Assembly (NCBI RefSeq): GCF_023155095.1
Contig: NZ_JAKNDA010000003.1
Span: forward strand, 310,001 to 374,000
From: Idiomarina aminovorans
GTDB lineage: Bacteria > Pseudomonadota > Gammaproteobacteria > Enterobacterales > Alteromonadaceae
DNA: 64,000 bases
Direction of reading: 5' to 3'
Under the pieces are notes generated by a model. The model saw only the letters and a program-made list of their open reading frames with translations. It made no database searches and was not told where the DNA came from. This document shows positions 15,508 to 23,505 of this stretch, piece after piece. Positions within the stretch are counted from its first letter, which is position 1; every line of letters begins with the position of its first letter. A program made the position numbers and the translations under genes.

Positions 15508-16710
15508 CTAAAAGTTAGGAATCGCCTCGAGGGCGCCTGCCATATATTTGGCATAAAGGTTGTCATCTGCACGCAAACCAACAACATCATCCAAACGCCA
15601 AGCGTCACTTTTGAGTTCTTCTTTTTCAACCAAATAGACCTGGTGCTTCTGTAGCAAGTTTAAAACTTCAGGTGTGTGACAGCTAAATACAATTTGCGCG
15701 TTATGCGGGTTAGTTTCATCATACTTAAACAAGTCCAGCAGATGCGGAAGCATATGCGGGTGCAAGTCGTTATCAATTTCGTCAATAACCGCAACACCAC
15801 CATTTGCAAGTACAGGAAGCAATCGTGCCAGCAAAACAAATGCAGACTTTGTACCGCTCGACTCTTCCATAAAGCGAAGCTCAAACTGGCCCTGTTGGCT
15901 TTTGTGGATGCCATACGGAATTGCAATCTGCTTCTCTTCTCCGGAATCTCTTTCGAAGACAGTTTCTTGTCGCACTTCAACACTCTGTAACCCAAGGTCT
16001 AATTCAGATAGACAGTCGGCTAACTGAACTCGAAGCTTGTCGTTTTCAGCTAATTCTTCCGCGGCTTGCAACAAAGCACCATCATCGTAATTATGACGCC
16101 CGAACACATTCAGGTTATGACTAATACCGTGTGCAAACTGCACAAACATATCGGCTTCAGGCACATCGTAACTGTATGCCGCGGCCAGCAATGACGCATT
16201 TCGACGAATCTCTTTCGCTTTTTTAGGCGAAAATGAGAAGTTTTGTTGCTTATAGCTCACGTCAATCTTGCCAGCTTTGCTTTCTTTGAACTCACGCACG
16301 AACAAATAGCTATAGAGATGACTTGTCTTATGGTAAAGCGCCTCCGAAACGACGAGTCTGTCTTTGAGAGTTAGCGAGTACTTATACTGCTCACCATCCA
16401 AAACAAAACGCAACTCAAAGGTGGTTGGCTGCTCTTCATAAAGCGCATGCGCTCGATAAGGTAGTTTGACATCTGGGTCAGCGTGCAGAAATGATGAGGA
16501 CAAAAACCAACTCAAAAAAGCCAATGGCTTTATAAACTGCGTTTTTCCTGAGCCATTAGGACCAATAACCGCTAACGCCTTATTCAAGCGATCGCCATCT
16601 TTGAGCGGAATATCGTAATTTGAACAGGCTGGCTTTTTACCCATTTCAAACGACAGGTAAACCTCGTCTGCGAAGCTATAGAAGTTTGAAAATGCCAAAT
16701 CAGTTATCAT
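15508..16710 (-). CDS. RloA-like AAA (ABC-type) ATPase
   Basis: 400 residues, an ATP-binding protein of the AAA_15/AAA_21 group. Walker A is GPNGSGKT (50-57), an SSGTKS signature-like segment is at 284-289, Walker B is VAVIDEID (306-313), and a switch His is in VFSCHTPEVL. The protein has no long coiled coil, so it is shorter than SMC/RecF-like proteins and fits RloA. Its partner downstream is the RloB-like Toprim protein. In comparable systems the ATPase senses an infection cue and releases the nuclease, so a two-gene abortive-infection module is the likely role. Confidence 0.82.
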   Translation of the reverse strand: MITDLAFSNFYSFADEVYLSFEMGKKPACSNYDIPLKDGDRLNKALAVIGPNGSGKTQFIKPLAFLSWFLSSSFLHADPDVKLPYRAHALYEEQPTTFELRFVLDGEQYKYSLTLKDRLVVSEALYHKTSHLYSYLFVREFKESKAGKIDVSYKQQNFSFSPKKAKEIRRNASLLAAAYSYDVPEADMFVQFAHGISHNLNVFGRHNYDDGALLQAAEELAENDKLRVQLADCLSELDLGLQSVEVRQETVFERDSGEEKQIAIPYGIHKSQQGQFELRFMEESSGTKSAFVLLARLLPVLANGGVAVIDEIDNDLHPHMLPHLLDLFKYDETNPHNAQIVFSCHTPEVLNLLQKHQVYLVEKEELKSDAWRLDDVVGLRADDNLYAKYMAGALEAIPNF

Positions 16711-16913
16711 AGTAAGCCAACTCCAACAAAATTTTGTTAATTATTGTTCACTATCTATATATTTGCAAGCTTTATCAGAGCTCTATGAATGATGAAGGGC
16801 TTTATCTTTTGTTTGTCTAAAGTGCCCCAACAATGTCTACGCGTTTAGCATACGTTATTCTGGTATGCTTCACTATTGGCCGTAATAATATCAATGACTA
16901 AAAGGACCTTGTT

Positions 16914-17390
16914 ATGGATAACAGTGTTATATTTATTGTATTACTCCCCGCTTTAATCTCTGGCTTCGTTTCGGCAATCATCGCATCCCAAAAAGGGCGA
17001 GACGGGTTTGGTTGGTTTTTAGTAGGGGTTTTCTTCGCACCAATAGCGATCCCGTTTGCTCTTATAGCCAATCCAATACGCGGTAACATCGAGTCTTTAA
17101 AAACTTGCGACTACTGCAGGGAACTGGTTCACCATAAAGCAATAAAGTGTCCACATTGTCATTCGGAACTAACAAACTATTCAGAAAAATCCTCAGAGCC
17201 GAAAAAAGACAACGAAGAGAAAGCGACAGGCCAAACTTCAGCCAGAGATAGGGTTCTAGCTAAAGCAGAAGAGCTTGGTTTTGAAGTTTATGCTCCTGAG
17301 GGATCAAGCCGCATCGTATTTAAAAAGAACGGTAAAAAGCATGAGTTCCTAATTCTAAAGCGTGCGCAAGATTTCTTGGAGCGCCAATAA
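16914..17390 (+). CDS. Small membrane protein with zinc ribbon
   Basis: 158 residues. Two hydrophobic segments (about 5-24 and 33-53) precede a zinc ribbon CDYC-N10-CPHC (Cys65, 68, 79, 82). A charged Lys/Glu linker and a small C-terminal domain follow (LAKAEELGFEVYAP to the end). AAGGA lies before the ATG. It is the only plus-strand gene in this part of the island and is divergent from the RloA-like gene, with about 200 bases of shared upstream DNA. Similar hydrophobic-plus-zinc-ribbon proteins are often phage or plasmid accessories. No function assigned. Confidence 0.7.
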   Translation: MDNSVIFIVLLPALISGFVSAIIASQKGRDGFGWFLVGVFFAPIAIPFALIANPIRGNIESLKTCDYCRELVHHKAIKCPHCHSELTNYSEKSSEPKKDNEEKATGQTSARDRVLAKAEELGFEVYAPEGSSRIVFKKNGKKHEFLILKRAQDFLERQ

Positions 17391-17415
17391 TGAGACATTA
17401 ACTTCAAGGATGAAG

Positions 17416-17605
17416 TTACTCCTTGTACACATGTGTAAAAAACACAACTGCGTAGATAATTGCCGCTAGACCGGCTACCGTAATTGTCGCTCAATACGCG
17501 GATAACTGCACCACCAGAAACCACGGAGAAAGGCGTATCGCCTACTTTCGCTTTGGGACTGAGTGTAAGCCCTATTTTGCTGTACTTGGCTGAAAACCTA
17601 TTCAC
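17416..17605 (-). pseudogene. Possible frameshifted small membrane protein gene
   Basis: Directly after the small secreted protein gene the minus strand codes from a GTG at 17605 for AKVGDTPFSVVSGGAVIRVL. After removal of one base (near 17480) it continues as ATITVAGLAAIIYAVVFF and ends HVYKE-stop. Together this would be about 60 residues with one membrane helix. The start overlaps the upstream stop, as in coupled operons. It may equally be chance coding in a non-coding tail. Confidence 0.35.
17425..17437. repeat. Palindrome GTACACATGTGTA, copy 2
   Basis: Shares 13 consecutive bases with 14885-14897. The two copies flank the 2.5-kb block that holds the RloA/RloB-like pair and the zinc-ribbon gene. 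It lies within the end of the putative frameshifted small gene. Confidence 0.4.
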
Positions 17606-17999
17606 ACAAACTTTTAAGATTAAGTGACACTGCACACGCCGGACGCTGACCACAAGCCAAAATTCTTTCAACTTTCGCGGTGCAGCCAGCATCCTCAATA
17701 ATCAGTGAGTCTCCTTCACACATCAGCATCACCACATTGTCATCCTCTGTATGCGAGTTAACGTCAAAGTTACGGAGAATAGCTTGGTAGCTCTGATCTG
17801 TACTCGCAACCTGCTTAATAACTTCATCCGTGCTCAGGCCTTCACTATTATCGAGTGCGTATTTAAAGTTCACCTTTTGCACGAAATCAGAAAAGTGAGA
17901 CGCCACTTCGTAACGTTCTTCAGTATCACATAAAGTCTGATTTTCTGCGGCACAAGCATTAATCGTTAATAAAATTGAGATAATAAGTAGCAGTCTCAT
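17598..17999 (-). CDS. Small secreted Cys-rich protein, last gene of the Xre-ImmA operon
   Basis: About 133 residues from the ATG at 17999, chosen because GGGAG lies upstream and because the ATG overlaps the stop of the phospholipase-like gene (TAATG). It begins MRLLLIISILLTINACAAEN, a signal sequence. The Cys could be lipidated, although Asn at -2 is unusual for a lipobox. The mature part has at least five Cys (including LMCEGD, DAGCTAKVE and LACGQRPAC). The gene is translationally coupled to the phospholipase-like gene, so it may be a periplasmic partner or immunity protein. No family recognised. Confidence 0.68.
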   Translation of the reverse strand: MRLLLIISILLTINACAAENQTLCDTEERYEVASHFSDFVQKVNFKYALDNSEGLSTDEVIKQVASTDQSYQAILRNFDVNSHTEDDNVVMLMCEGDSLIIEDAGCTAKVERILACGQRPACAVSLNLKSLCE

Positions 18000-18928
18000 T
18001 ATACGTTCTCCCACAGAGTATGCTTGCCCGACTCGTTATCGATGCCATTATCTAAATTCCAGTGTTTAAACATACCGGTATCACCGTCATCAAATACCGC
18101 AGCCGCAAGGAACTCCCAGTACTTCCGTACATTGCTGACTGCCAAGTCGAATATTTCGTCGTAATCTTTATTGTCTTTTGGAGTTTCCAAGTTGCTGATA
18201 TAGGTAAAGTCCACCTCTTCGCGTAAGGGATAGCCACTTCCTGAGTTCACTGCAACATGCCGTGCCCACTCAAAAAGCTTATGCGTTTCCTCAACCGTGT
18301 CCGTTATCTTCTGAAATCCTCCGTGCCAGCCCTCAATATCCGGCGGAGATTGTTCGAAATTTTCTGGATATACCTCTCTGAGTGCCGCCGACCAAACCTT
18401 TTGAATAATTGGATTGAACTTCCCGTTGACATCATACTTAGTTAAATTGTTAGAGATACGTTCACAATAACCGGGTTCACCCAACCCCGTTCTTTCAAAC
18501 CAAATGTAGGTATCTTGATGCATTTCGCAAATTCGGTGTGCTTTTTCATGCCCCACGTAGGGACCAACTCGACATTCAACTACTGGGTGAATCGTTACAT
18601 CCGCTATAACATGTGAAATATATCCAGCTAACCAAGGGAAAACGAAAAGCTTATCCTCATCATTTAAACCTTTTGTATTTCGGATAAGTGCTTCGACAAT
18701 CAATTTTGTCTCACCAAGGTGCATATAGTCAGCCCACTCGGTTTGCCCAGCGCGGTCTGTAAACGCAAGAGTTAAATATGGATAATCTGGACTAACAGAG
18801 CCAAGTTCAATAAGCTCCAGGTGACTTCCTAGTTGAGCTTTAACATTATCGGCCATATTTAAGTTCTTGATTGCTTTAAGCTCTCTTGCAACATTTGCAA
18901 CACTTAAGTGAGCGAATGCACCCGGCAT
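17999..18928 (-). CDS. Zinc-dependent phospholipase C-like protein (PF00882 type)
   Basis: About 309 residues from the ATG at 18928, chosen because GGGAGG sits 6 bases upstream. An upstream ATG (18952) would overlap the PIN gene. The protein begins MPGAFAHLSVANVA and has the His/Asp pattern of the zinc-dependent phospholipase C fold: DYMHLGET, AGYISHVIADVTIHP and EMHQDTYIWF. It has no signal peptide, so it probably acts in the cytoplasm. It follows a PIN gene and an Xre-ImmA gene in one operon. A membrane-lipid hydrolase controlled by a protease-sensing regulator would fit a stress- or infection-activated effector, but this is inference. Confidence 0.78.
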   Translation of the reverse strand: MPGAFAHLSVANVARELKAIKNLNMADNVKAQLGSHLELIELGSVSPDYPYLTLAFTDRAGQTEWADYMHLGETKLIVEALIRNTKGLNDEDKLFVFPWLAGYISHVIADVTIHPVVECRVGPYVGHEKAHRICEMHQDTYIWFERTGLGEPGYCERISNNLTKYDVNGKFNPIIQKVWSAALREVYPENFEQSPPDIEGWHGGFQKITDTVEETHKLFEWARHVAVNSGSGYPLREEVDFTYISNLETPKDNKDYDEIFDLAVSNVRKYWEFLAAAVFDDGDTGMFKHWNLDNGIDNESGKHTLWENV

Positions 18929-18948
18929 AATTACCTCCCGTATTTGCT

Positions 18949-19437
18949 TCACCGTAACTCGTTTAAACTCGCCTCAGCGGCATCCCATGGTAATCGCCTA
19001 CCAGCATTTTTCATGGCTTGGTATGCTGCTTCAGCTTGGTCTACCGTTATAATGTTTTGCTGAATCATCGCTTCTACCATTCCAATGGTTCCCTTTACCA
19101 AAATCCCCTCTTGCTGAGCTGCCACTCGCAAGTCTTTGTCTCCAGTTAGTAAAGGGCAACCTCGCTCCATAGCCAAACACATTGCGAACATATCATTCCT
19201 GCTAGGCTTAGCATGTACTGTTATTAGCTCGAATACTTTCGCCATTAATTCACCTGACAGCTCCTCAAGCTTTAAGCCGAGGTCTGGTAGCTGTGGGTGT
19301 TCATCCACTAGCTCTTCCTCGAAAAGGATGTCAGGAATAATGAATTCAAATGGAAGGGCAAAAAAAGCGGTTAGCAATTCGCCCTCTTCCATATCAATCA
19401 ATATATTGGCGTCACTAACTAGAACTTGCTGAGTCAC
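18949..19437 (-). CDS. PIN-domain protein, likely toxin-type RNase
   Basis: 162 residues. It starts with VLVSDANILIDMEEGE, the first acidic motif of PIN nucleases. FEEELVDEHP supplies a second acidic site and LLTGDKDLRVAA the third, so the metal site looks intact. The start overlaps the end of the Xre-ImmA/IrrE gene by 23 bases, the pattern of a coupled toxin-antitoxin pair. PIN proteins next to ImmA/IrrE (COG2856) regulators are a known toxin-antitoxin arrangement. The phospholipase-like gene follows 20 bases later. Confidence 0.85.
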   Translation of the reverse strand: MTQQVLVSDANILIDMEEGELLTAFFALPFEFIIPDILFEEELVDEHPQLPDLGLKLEELSGELMAKVFELITVHAKPSRNDMFAMCLAMERGCPLLTGDKDLRVAAQQEGILVKGTIGMVEAMIQQNIITVDQAEAAYQAMKNAGRRLPWDAAEASLNELR

Positions 19438-20491
19438 TCGTTACCTCCAGCTTGCGTTCCTTGTGAAAGCTGGCTAATGACATACCAATAAGCTCTGCTG
19501 CTTTTGATTCGCCAATGTACCCTTCGCTTAGGGCTCGATAGACAAGTTGTTTAAACAGAAATGTCGTTTCGGTAGGATACGGGGCTCCGGGCTCTTTAGT
19601 GCGCCAACCTTTTTTGCTGAATGAGCGCACAAGGCTCTCGTAATGGGCTTTTGTAATAATCAGAGACTGTTGAGCTCGAATTGCAATAGCCAACATGCTG
19701 ATGCCATATTCATGCTTCAACATGTAAAGCTCTCGGGCCTCTAAATGACTGCGCTTAACTCCCAGTTCTTGCTGAACAGCTGAGGCTGGTAATAAGAACG
19801 CACCAGCAAAACGGTTACATGCCTTCTCTTCATCCATTGAATCCGCCAGACGACCATGTAAAACCAAATGACCTAATTCATGAGCCAACGTAAAACGCTG
19901 ACGATCCCCAGCTTGAGATCCGGAAATGACGATTAATGGCTGCTCTTTTATGGTTCCGGCCAAACCGTCAAACTTTTTGTCTGTCTCAACATGCGTCAAA
20001 ATCACCATCAACCCGCGAGACTCAAAGGTATCGACCATATCCTGAATGGGGTTGAGTCCTAGCGACCAATGCTCTCGCATCTGGTTAGCAACTTCATCCA
20101 GCTCATTGTAGTCCGAAATTACTTCGGGCAGGCCTGAGGGCAGAGTAAACTGATTGATCGGTTTAGCGGAGTCTGGGAATAAGTCGAGCAGCTCATACCA
20201 GCGCTCAGCCTGATCCAGCACGTCACTACGAATTTTATTTAAGAATTTTAGAGGAGTATTCGCCCGTTTGCGATACTCGATACCCTCAACCTCAATTTGA
20301 GTTGGTCGAAAAAAGTACTCGCTACGCACATTCAGTGCTTTGGCTAGCTTCATCAAATTAGATGATGATGGCATAGAGTCGCCATGCTCATACTTCTTAA
20401 TAGCGTTAGCTGAAAGTCCTACCTTTTCAGCCAGAGCTTTCATAGATAAGCCAGACGCTTTACGGGCACGAACGAAACGTTCTGCAAACAC
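19415..20491 (-). CDS. Xre-family regulator fused to ImmA/IrrE metallopeptidase
   Basis: 358 residues from a GTG start with AGAGGT upstream. Residues 5-60 are an Xre helix-turn-helix (VGLSANAIKKYEHGDSMPSS). Residues 130-300 are an ImmA/IrrE (M78) peptidase with HELGH at 204-208 and a downstream Glu in DEEKACNRFAGAFLLP. Such proteins cleave or are controlled like ICE and phage repressors. It is the first gene of a four- to five-gene operon with PIN, phospholipase-like and secreted proteins, so it probably represses the operon and responds to stress by proteolysis. A 9-bp inverted repeat upstream is a candidate binding site. Confidence 0.88.
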   Translation of the reverse strand: MFAERFVRARKASGLSMKALAEKVGLSANAIKKYEHGDSMPSSSNLMKLAKALNVRSEYFFRPTQIEVEGIEYRKRANTPLKFLNKIRSDVLDQAERWYELLDLFPDSAKPINQFTLPSGLPEVISDYNELDEVANQMREHWSLGLNPIQDMVDTFESRGLMVILTHVETDKKFDGLAGTIKEQPLIVISGSQAGDRQRFTLAHELGHLVLHGRLADSMDEEKACNRFAGAFLLPASAVQQELGVKRSHLEARELYMLKHEYGISMLAIAIRAQQSLIITKAHYESLVRSFSKKGWRTKEPGAPYPTETTFLFKQLVYRALSEGYIGESKAAELIGMSLASFHKERKLEVTSDSASSS

Positions 20492-20504
20492 TAGACGCTA
20501 CCTC

Positions 20505-20546
20505 TTGGTTTATAGAAAAACAAAATCTTTATTAAACATAAACCAA
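20505..20546. promoter_or_regulatory. Inverted repeat upstream of the Xre-ImmA operon
   Basis: TTGGTTTAT (20505-20513) and ATAAACCAA (20538-20546) form a perfect 9-bp inverted repeat with a 24-bp spacer, 14 bases before the GTG start. It is placed where an Xre autorepressor would bind. Confidence 0.55.
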
Positions 20547-20822
20547 TGGGCGTTATTTGTCTATTTTTTCGTCGCTATAAATTTTAGCCCTTATTTACAG
20601 TCATCGAGGTTTGTTTGGTGCCAACAGCGGATCTATCAGAGTGAGTTATAGACGACTCTAATGCTAATTGCTGAACCTTAGAAAGCATCACTTTGTTGCT
20701 GCGACGTTTCAGTAACAACCTATTGTAAAAGACGTATACACGCGGTAGGTTTTAGAAATTAGAGATATAAATTTGTAATTTTGCAGTTAACGCATCAGTT
20801 GTCACTGATAAAAAAATTATGA
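20547..20822. other. AT-rich non-coding stretch
   Basis: About 280 bases with no gene on either strand. It separates the Xre-ImmA operon from the truncated gpA gene and ends at an in-frame stop (20820-20822) that opens the gpA-like reading frame. Confidence 0.45.
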
Positions 20823-21908
20823 CAGCTATGTTTTAGAAGGAAATATCGAGCTTCGGGAGCTGAATCTAAATGTGACTTTGGTGCGGAAAAACGAAAGTAT
20901 GAAAAAATTGCTAACGAAGAGTTTCTCGCGTCGTCCTATATGAGAAATTCAAAAGGAGAGGTCGTTAATCTTTTGAAGCTATCAAATGCTACCGTCGCTA
21001 ACCCCGTAAATAGACGTAACGAACTAATGACTCGTTTAAGAGGTGCTGAAGAAGAAGCGAACCGCCGAGGTGATGTTGGGCTATTTATGACGATAACCTG
21101 CCCAAGTCGGTTTCATAATACTTTATCTGCTAATGGCCAACAGAACCCTAAATGGGATGGATGTACACCGAGACAAGCAAGTGAGTACTTATCAGGAGTT
21201 TGGCAAAAAGTCCGAGCGGCAATAAACCGCCAAGGTATCCGAATGTACGGGATTCGGATTAGTGAGCCACAACACGACGCGACACCACATTGGCATATGC
21301 TTGTTTTCGTTTCACCTGAAGACAAAGAGTATTTAATATCAGTTATAAAAAATTATGCTATGCAAGACTCACCTGATGAAGCCGGTGCAGCTAAGTACAG
21401 GTTTGATGTTGAATATATCGATAAGAAAAAAGGTGGCGCGACGTCTTACATTGCTAAATACATATCGAAGAATATCGACGGATTTGGTCTGGAAAAAGAG
21501 GATAACGACATTCTTATTAAAGCATTCAGAGTTGAAGCCTGGGCTAGTTGTTGGGGCATCCGACAATTTCAATCATTTGGTTTACCCTATATAACCGGCT
21601 GGAGGGAACTTCGCAAAGTCAAACAGGAACTACCTGAATCTTCACCGTTTCACCTCTCGCATGCGGCTGCTGACTCAGGTGATTTTGCCAGCTACATAAG
21701 AGCGATGGGAGGGGTCTGTATTCCCACCCGAAAACGACCTATCAAACTTCTATACGACGCTAACTTTGATAAGGAAACAGGGGAGATAAAGTTAGGCCAA
21801 TACGACCGAGAGCCGTTATTTAAAGTTGTTGGTTTGCAGTCCAATGGTAAGCATCTTTTAACCAGAACTGAAAGCTGGCATCGGTGTTCTGAGTCTGGGG
21901 CGGCATAG
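20823..21908 (+). pseudogene. Truncated P2-type phage replication protein A (gpA, HUH endonuclease)
   Basis: The frame is open from 20823 and already reads as gpA before the first ATG (20940): FGAEKRKYEKIANEEFLASS, then GEVVNLLKLS, ANPVNRRNELM and FMTITCPSRFH. Counted from the ATG, the HUH motif is HWH (117-119, in PHWHMLVF) and the two-tyrosine motif is YIAKY (170-174). Full gpA proteins are more than 600 residues, so only the middle and end remain and no start codon lies upstream of 20940. The 3' end after the nuclease domain looks shortened but closes naturally. It is probably a relic of P2-like rolling-circle replication. Confidence 0.82.
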
Positions 21909-21970
21909 CCGCCTCCCTTGGAGTACTGGGAATAACTGTACTAGTAATTTTGAGCTTATAGGTTTACGTA

Positions 21971-22594
21971 TCAATACAGGCTATTTAATATTTTCAAAAT
22001 TTCTTGTTGCTCTTTCAATATGTCAATTCCTAGAATGCTTGTTTCAAATGCAAGAATAATACTCGAAGAGGTTATTAATATTGGTGGAAATAAAAATATT
22101 AAAACATCTATTATGCGGTGACTGACAACAAAATCAGCTCGGGTATCCACCACATTAAGTTGTTTTTTTTCGAATCCCCACGAATAAACACGGACCTCTA
22201 AAGAGCTTTCTTCCTCCACTCTATTTTCAGCTATATGGTAAATGAAGCCGATGTACCAAAGAAGCATTAAAAGCCATGATATTGATATAGCTGAGCTCCA
22301 AGCTGAGCCCGTACATACGGGTAACCCAAGTGCAAAGACTTCTTCCCTAATATTGTCTTTATCCAAGCAATTCAGACTAGTTGGGATCAATCCTAAACTA
22401 AGAGCCATAATGGATAATCCCTGAATATAAGCAGGAATGCTAAACTGAGCAATATACTTTTTTATTTTCCAATTTCTAGAGCTAACTTTGAAAGCTCCAA
22501 ATCTCGCAGCAGCAACCGCGATAGAAAAGATAATAATTAAAGTCAAAAACGAGAGAGCCTGAACGCTCACGGTATCAAAAAAATCGGTAATCAT
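21971..22594 (-). CDS. Four-helix membrane protein, unknown
   Basis: 207 residues with predicted membrane segments near 12-30, 50-72, 97-120 and 163-186, and a charged loop between the third and fourth. I do not recognise the family. It follows the AbiC-like gene by 83 bases on the same strand in an AT-rich part of the island, so it could be a further component or an independent accessory gene. Confidence 0.6.
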   Translation of the reverse strand: MITDFFDTVSVQALSFLTLIIIFSIAVAAARFGAFKVSSRNWKIKKYIAQFSIPAYIQGLSIMALSLGLIPTSLNCLDKDNIREEVFALGLPVCTGSAWSSAISISWLLMLLWYIGFIYHIAENRVEEESSLEVRVYSWGFEKKQLNVVDTRADFVVSHRIIDVLIFLFPPILITSSSIILAFETSILGIDILKEQQEILKILNSLY

Positions 22595-22677
22595 TCCTTG
22601 CCCTTATCGCTTATCCCTAACTTTAAACTGAATTAGCAGAGTACCTGTTAACTAAAACCTGGACTTTCCAGCTTTGG

Positions 22678-23505
22678 CTATACCATCCTTTTAAACTCAG
22701 CTAAATTATGTTGTTCAAACAAAGCGACTAGCTCGGCGTTACGTTCTATTTTCTCCGTATGTGCTGTCGGGTTGTATTTAATTTCAATCATAATAAGCAT
22801 TAACAACTCAAAGTTACTCAAATTTAGCAAGCTCTTATAGTACCTTCGCCTGTCGTCCAAAGTAAAACCCTTCGCTTGGGTCAAGTAGGATGAAATCTGG
22901 TCCTGGAGGTTGCTGAAGCCTCGGACTAGGTGGAATATTTGTCTATTATCGTTAACCCTATTAAGTATTTGTAACTTTCCATTTCTTAGTTTCTTTAAAC
23001 CATTGTCACCTGATGGGATTGAAAAGACTCGACTCAACTGCCCCCCATCGTTCTCATTCAGTTTGACAACGTTATTTATCGTTAGCCTATAATTCTCAAT
23101 CAGTTCGACTAGCAGCTTTATAGCGGCTGCAGATTTTATTACATGCTCTTTATCTCCGATATCTACACTAATACTAAAGCTTTCAACATTTTCGGATTGA
23201 ACTCTTAATAAATTCAGAAACAAAGACTCAAATGATGCTTGTAAAGAGCGTTTTTCAGCAGAATGGGTTTGCTTAACCAATTCTCTGTTGGCTTTATTTT
23301 GTAATTTTACTGTATCCAGCAATAGGATTAACGTCCCGAAAGCAAATATAGGAGTCAGCAAACCTGATATATAGCTTGAAAAATCCGACCAGTCTTTGCC
23401 ACTTTCAGAAACTTCGTAAGACCCAAAATTTAACAGCCAAGGGACAACTGTCCCGAGAATAGCAATAATAGAAAAAATTATTATTAAGTATGATTTCTTA
23501 TTCAT
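22678..23505 (-). CDS. AbiC-like putative phage abortive infection protein
   Basis: About 275 residues from the ATG at 23505 (a TTG lies two codons upstream). Two N-terminal membrane helices (about 5-24 and 45-65) are separated by WSDFSSYISGLLTPIFAF. A coiled stretch and helical domain follow with RSLQASFESLFLNLLRVQ. This layout matches the putative phage abortive infection (AbiC-type, PF16872) family. Its start overlaps the stop of the upstream gene by 8 bases, so the two are translationally coupled. A membrane-located abortive infection role is inferred from family resemblance and the defence-rich island. Confidence 0.68.
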   Translation of the reverse strand: MNKKSYLIIIFSIIAILGTVVPWLLNFGSYEVSESGKDWSDFSSYISGLLTPIFAFGTLILLLDTVKLQNKANRELVKQTHSAEKRSLQASFESLFLNLLRVQSENVESFSISVDIGDKEHVIKSAAAIKLLVELIENYRLTINNVVKLNENDGGQLSRVFSIPSGDNGLKKLRNGKLQILNRVNDNRQIFHLVRGFSNLQDQISSYLTQAKGFTLDDRRRYYKSLLNLSNFELLMLIMIEIKYNPTAHTEKIERNAELVALFEQHNLAEFKRMV

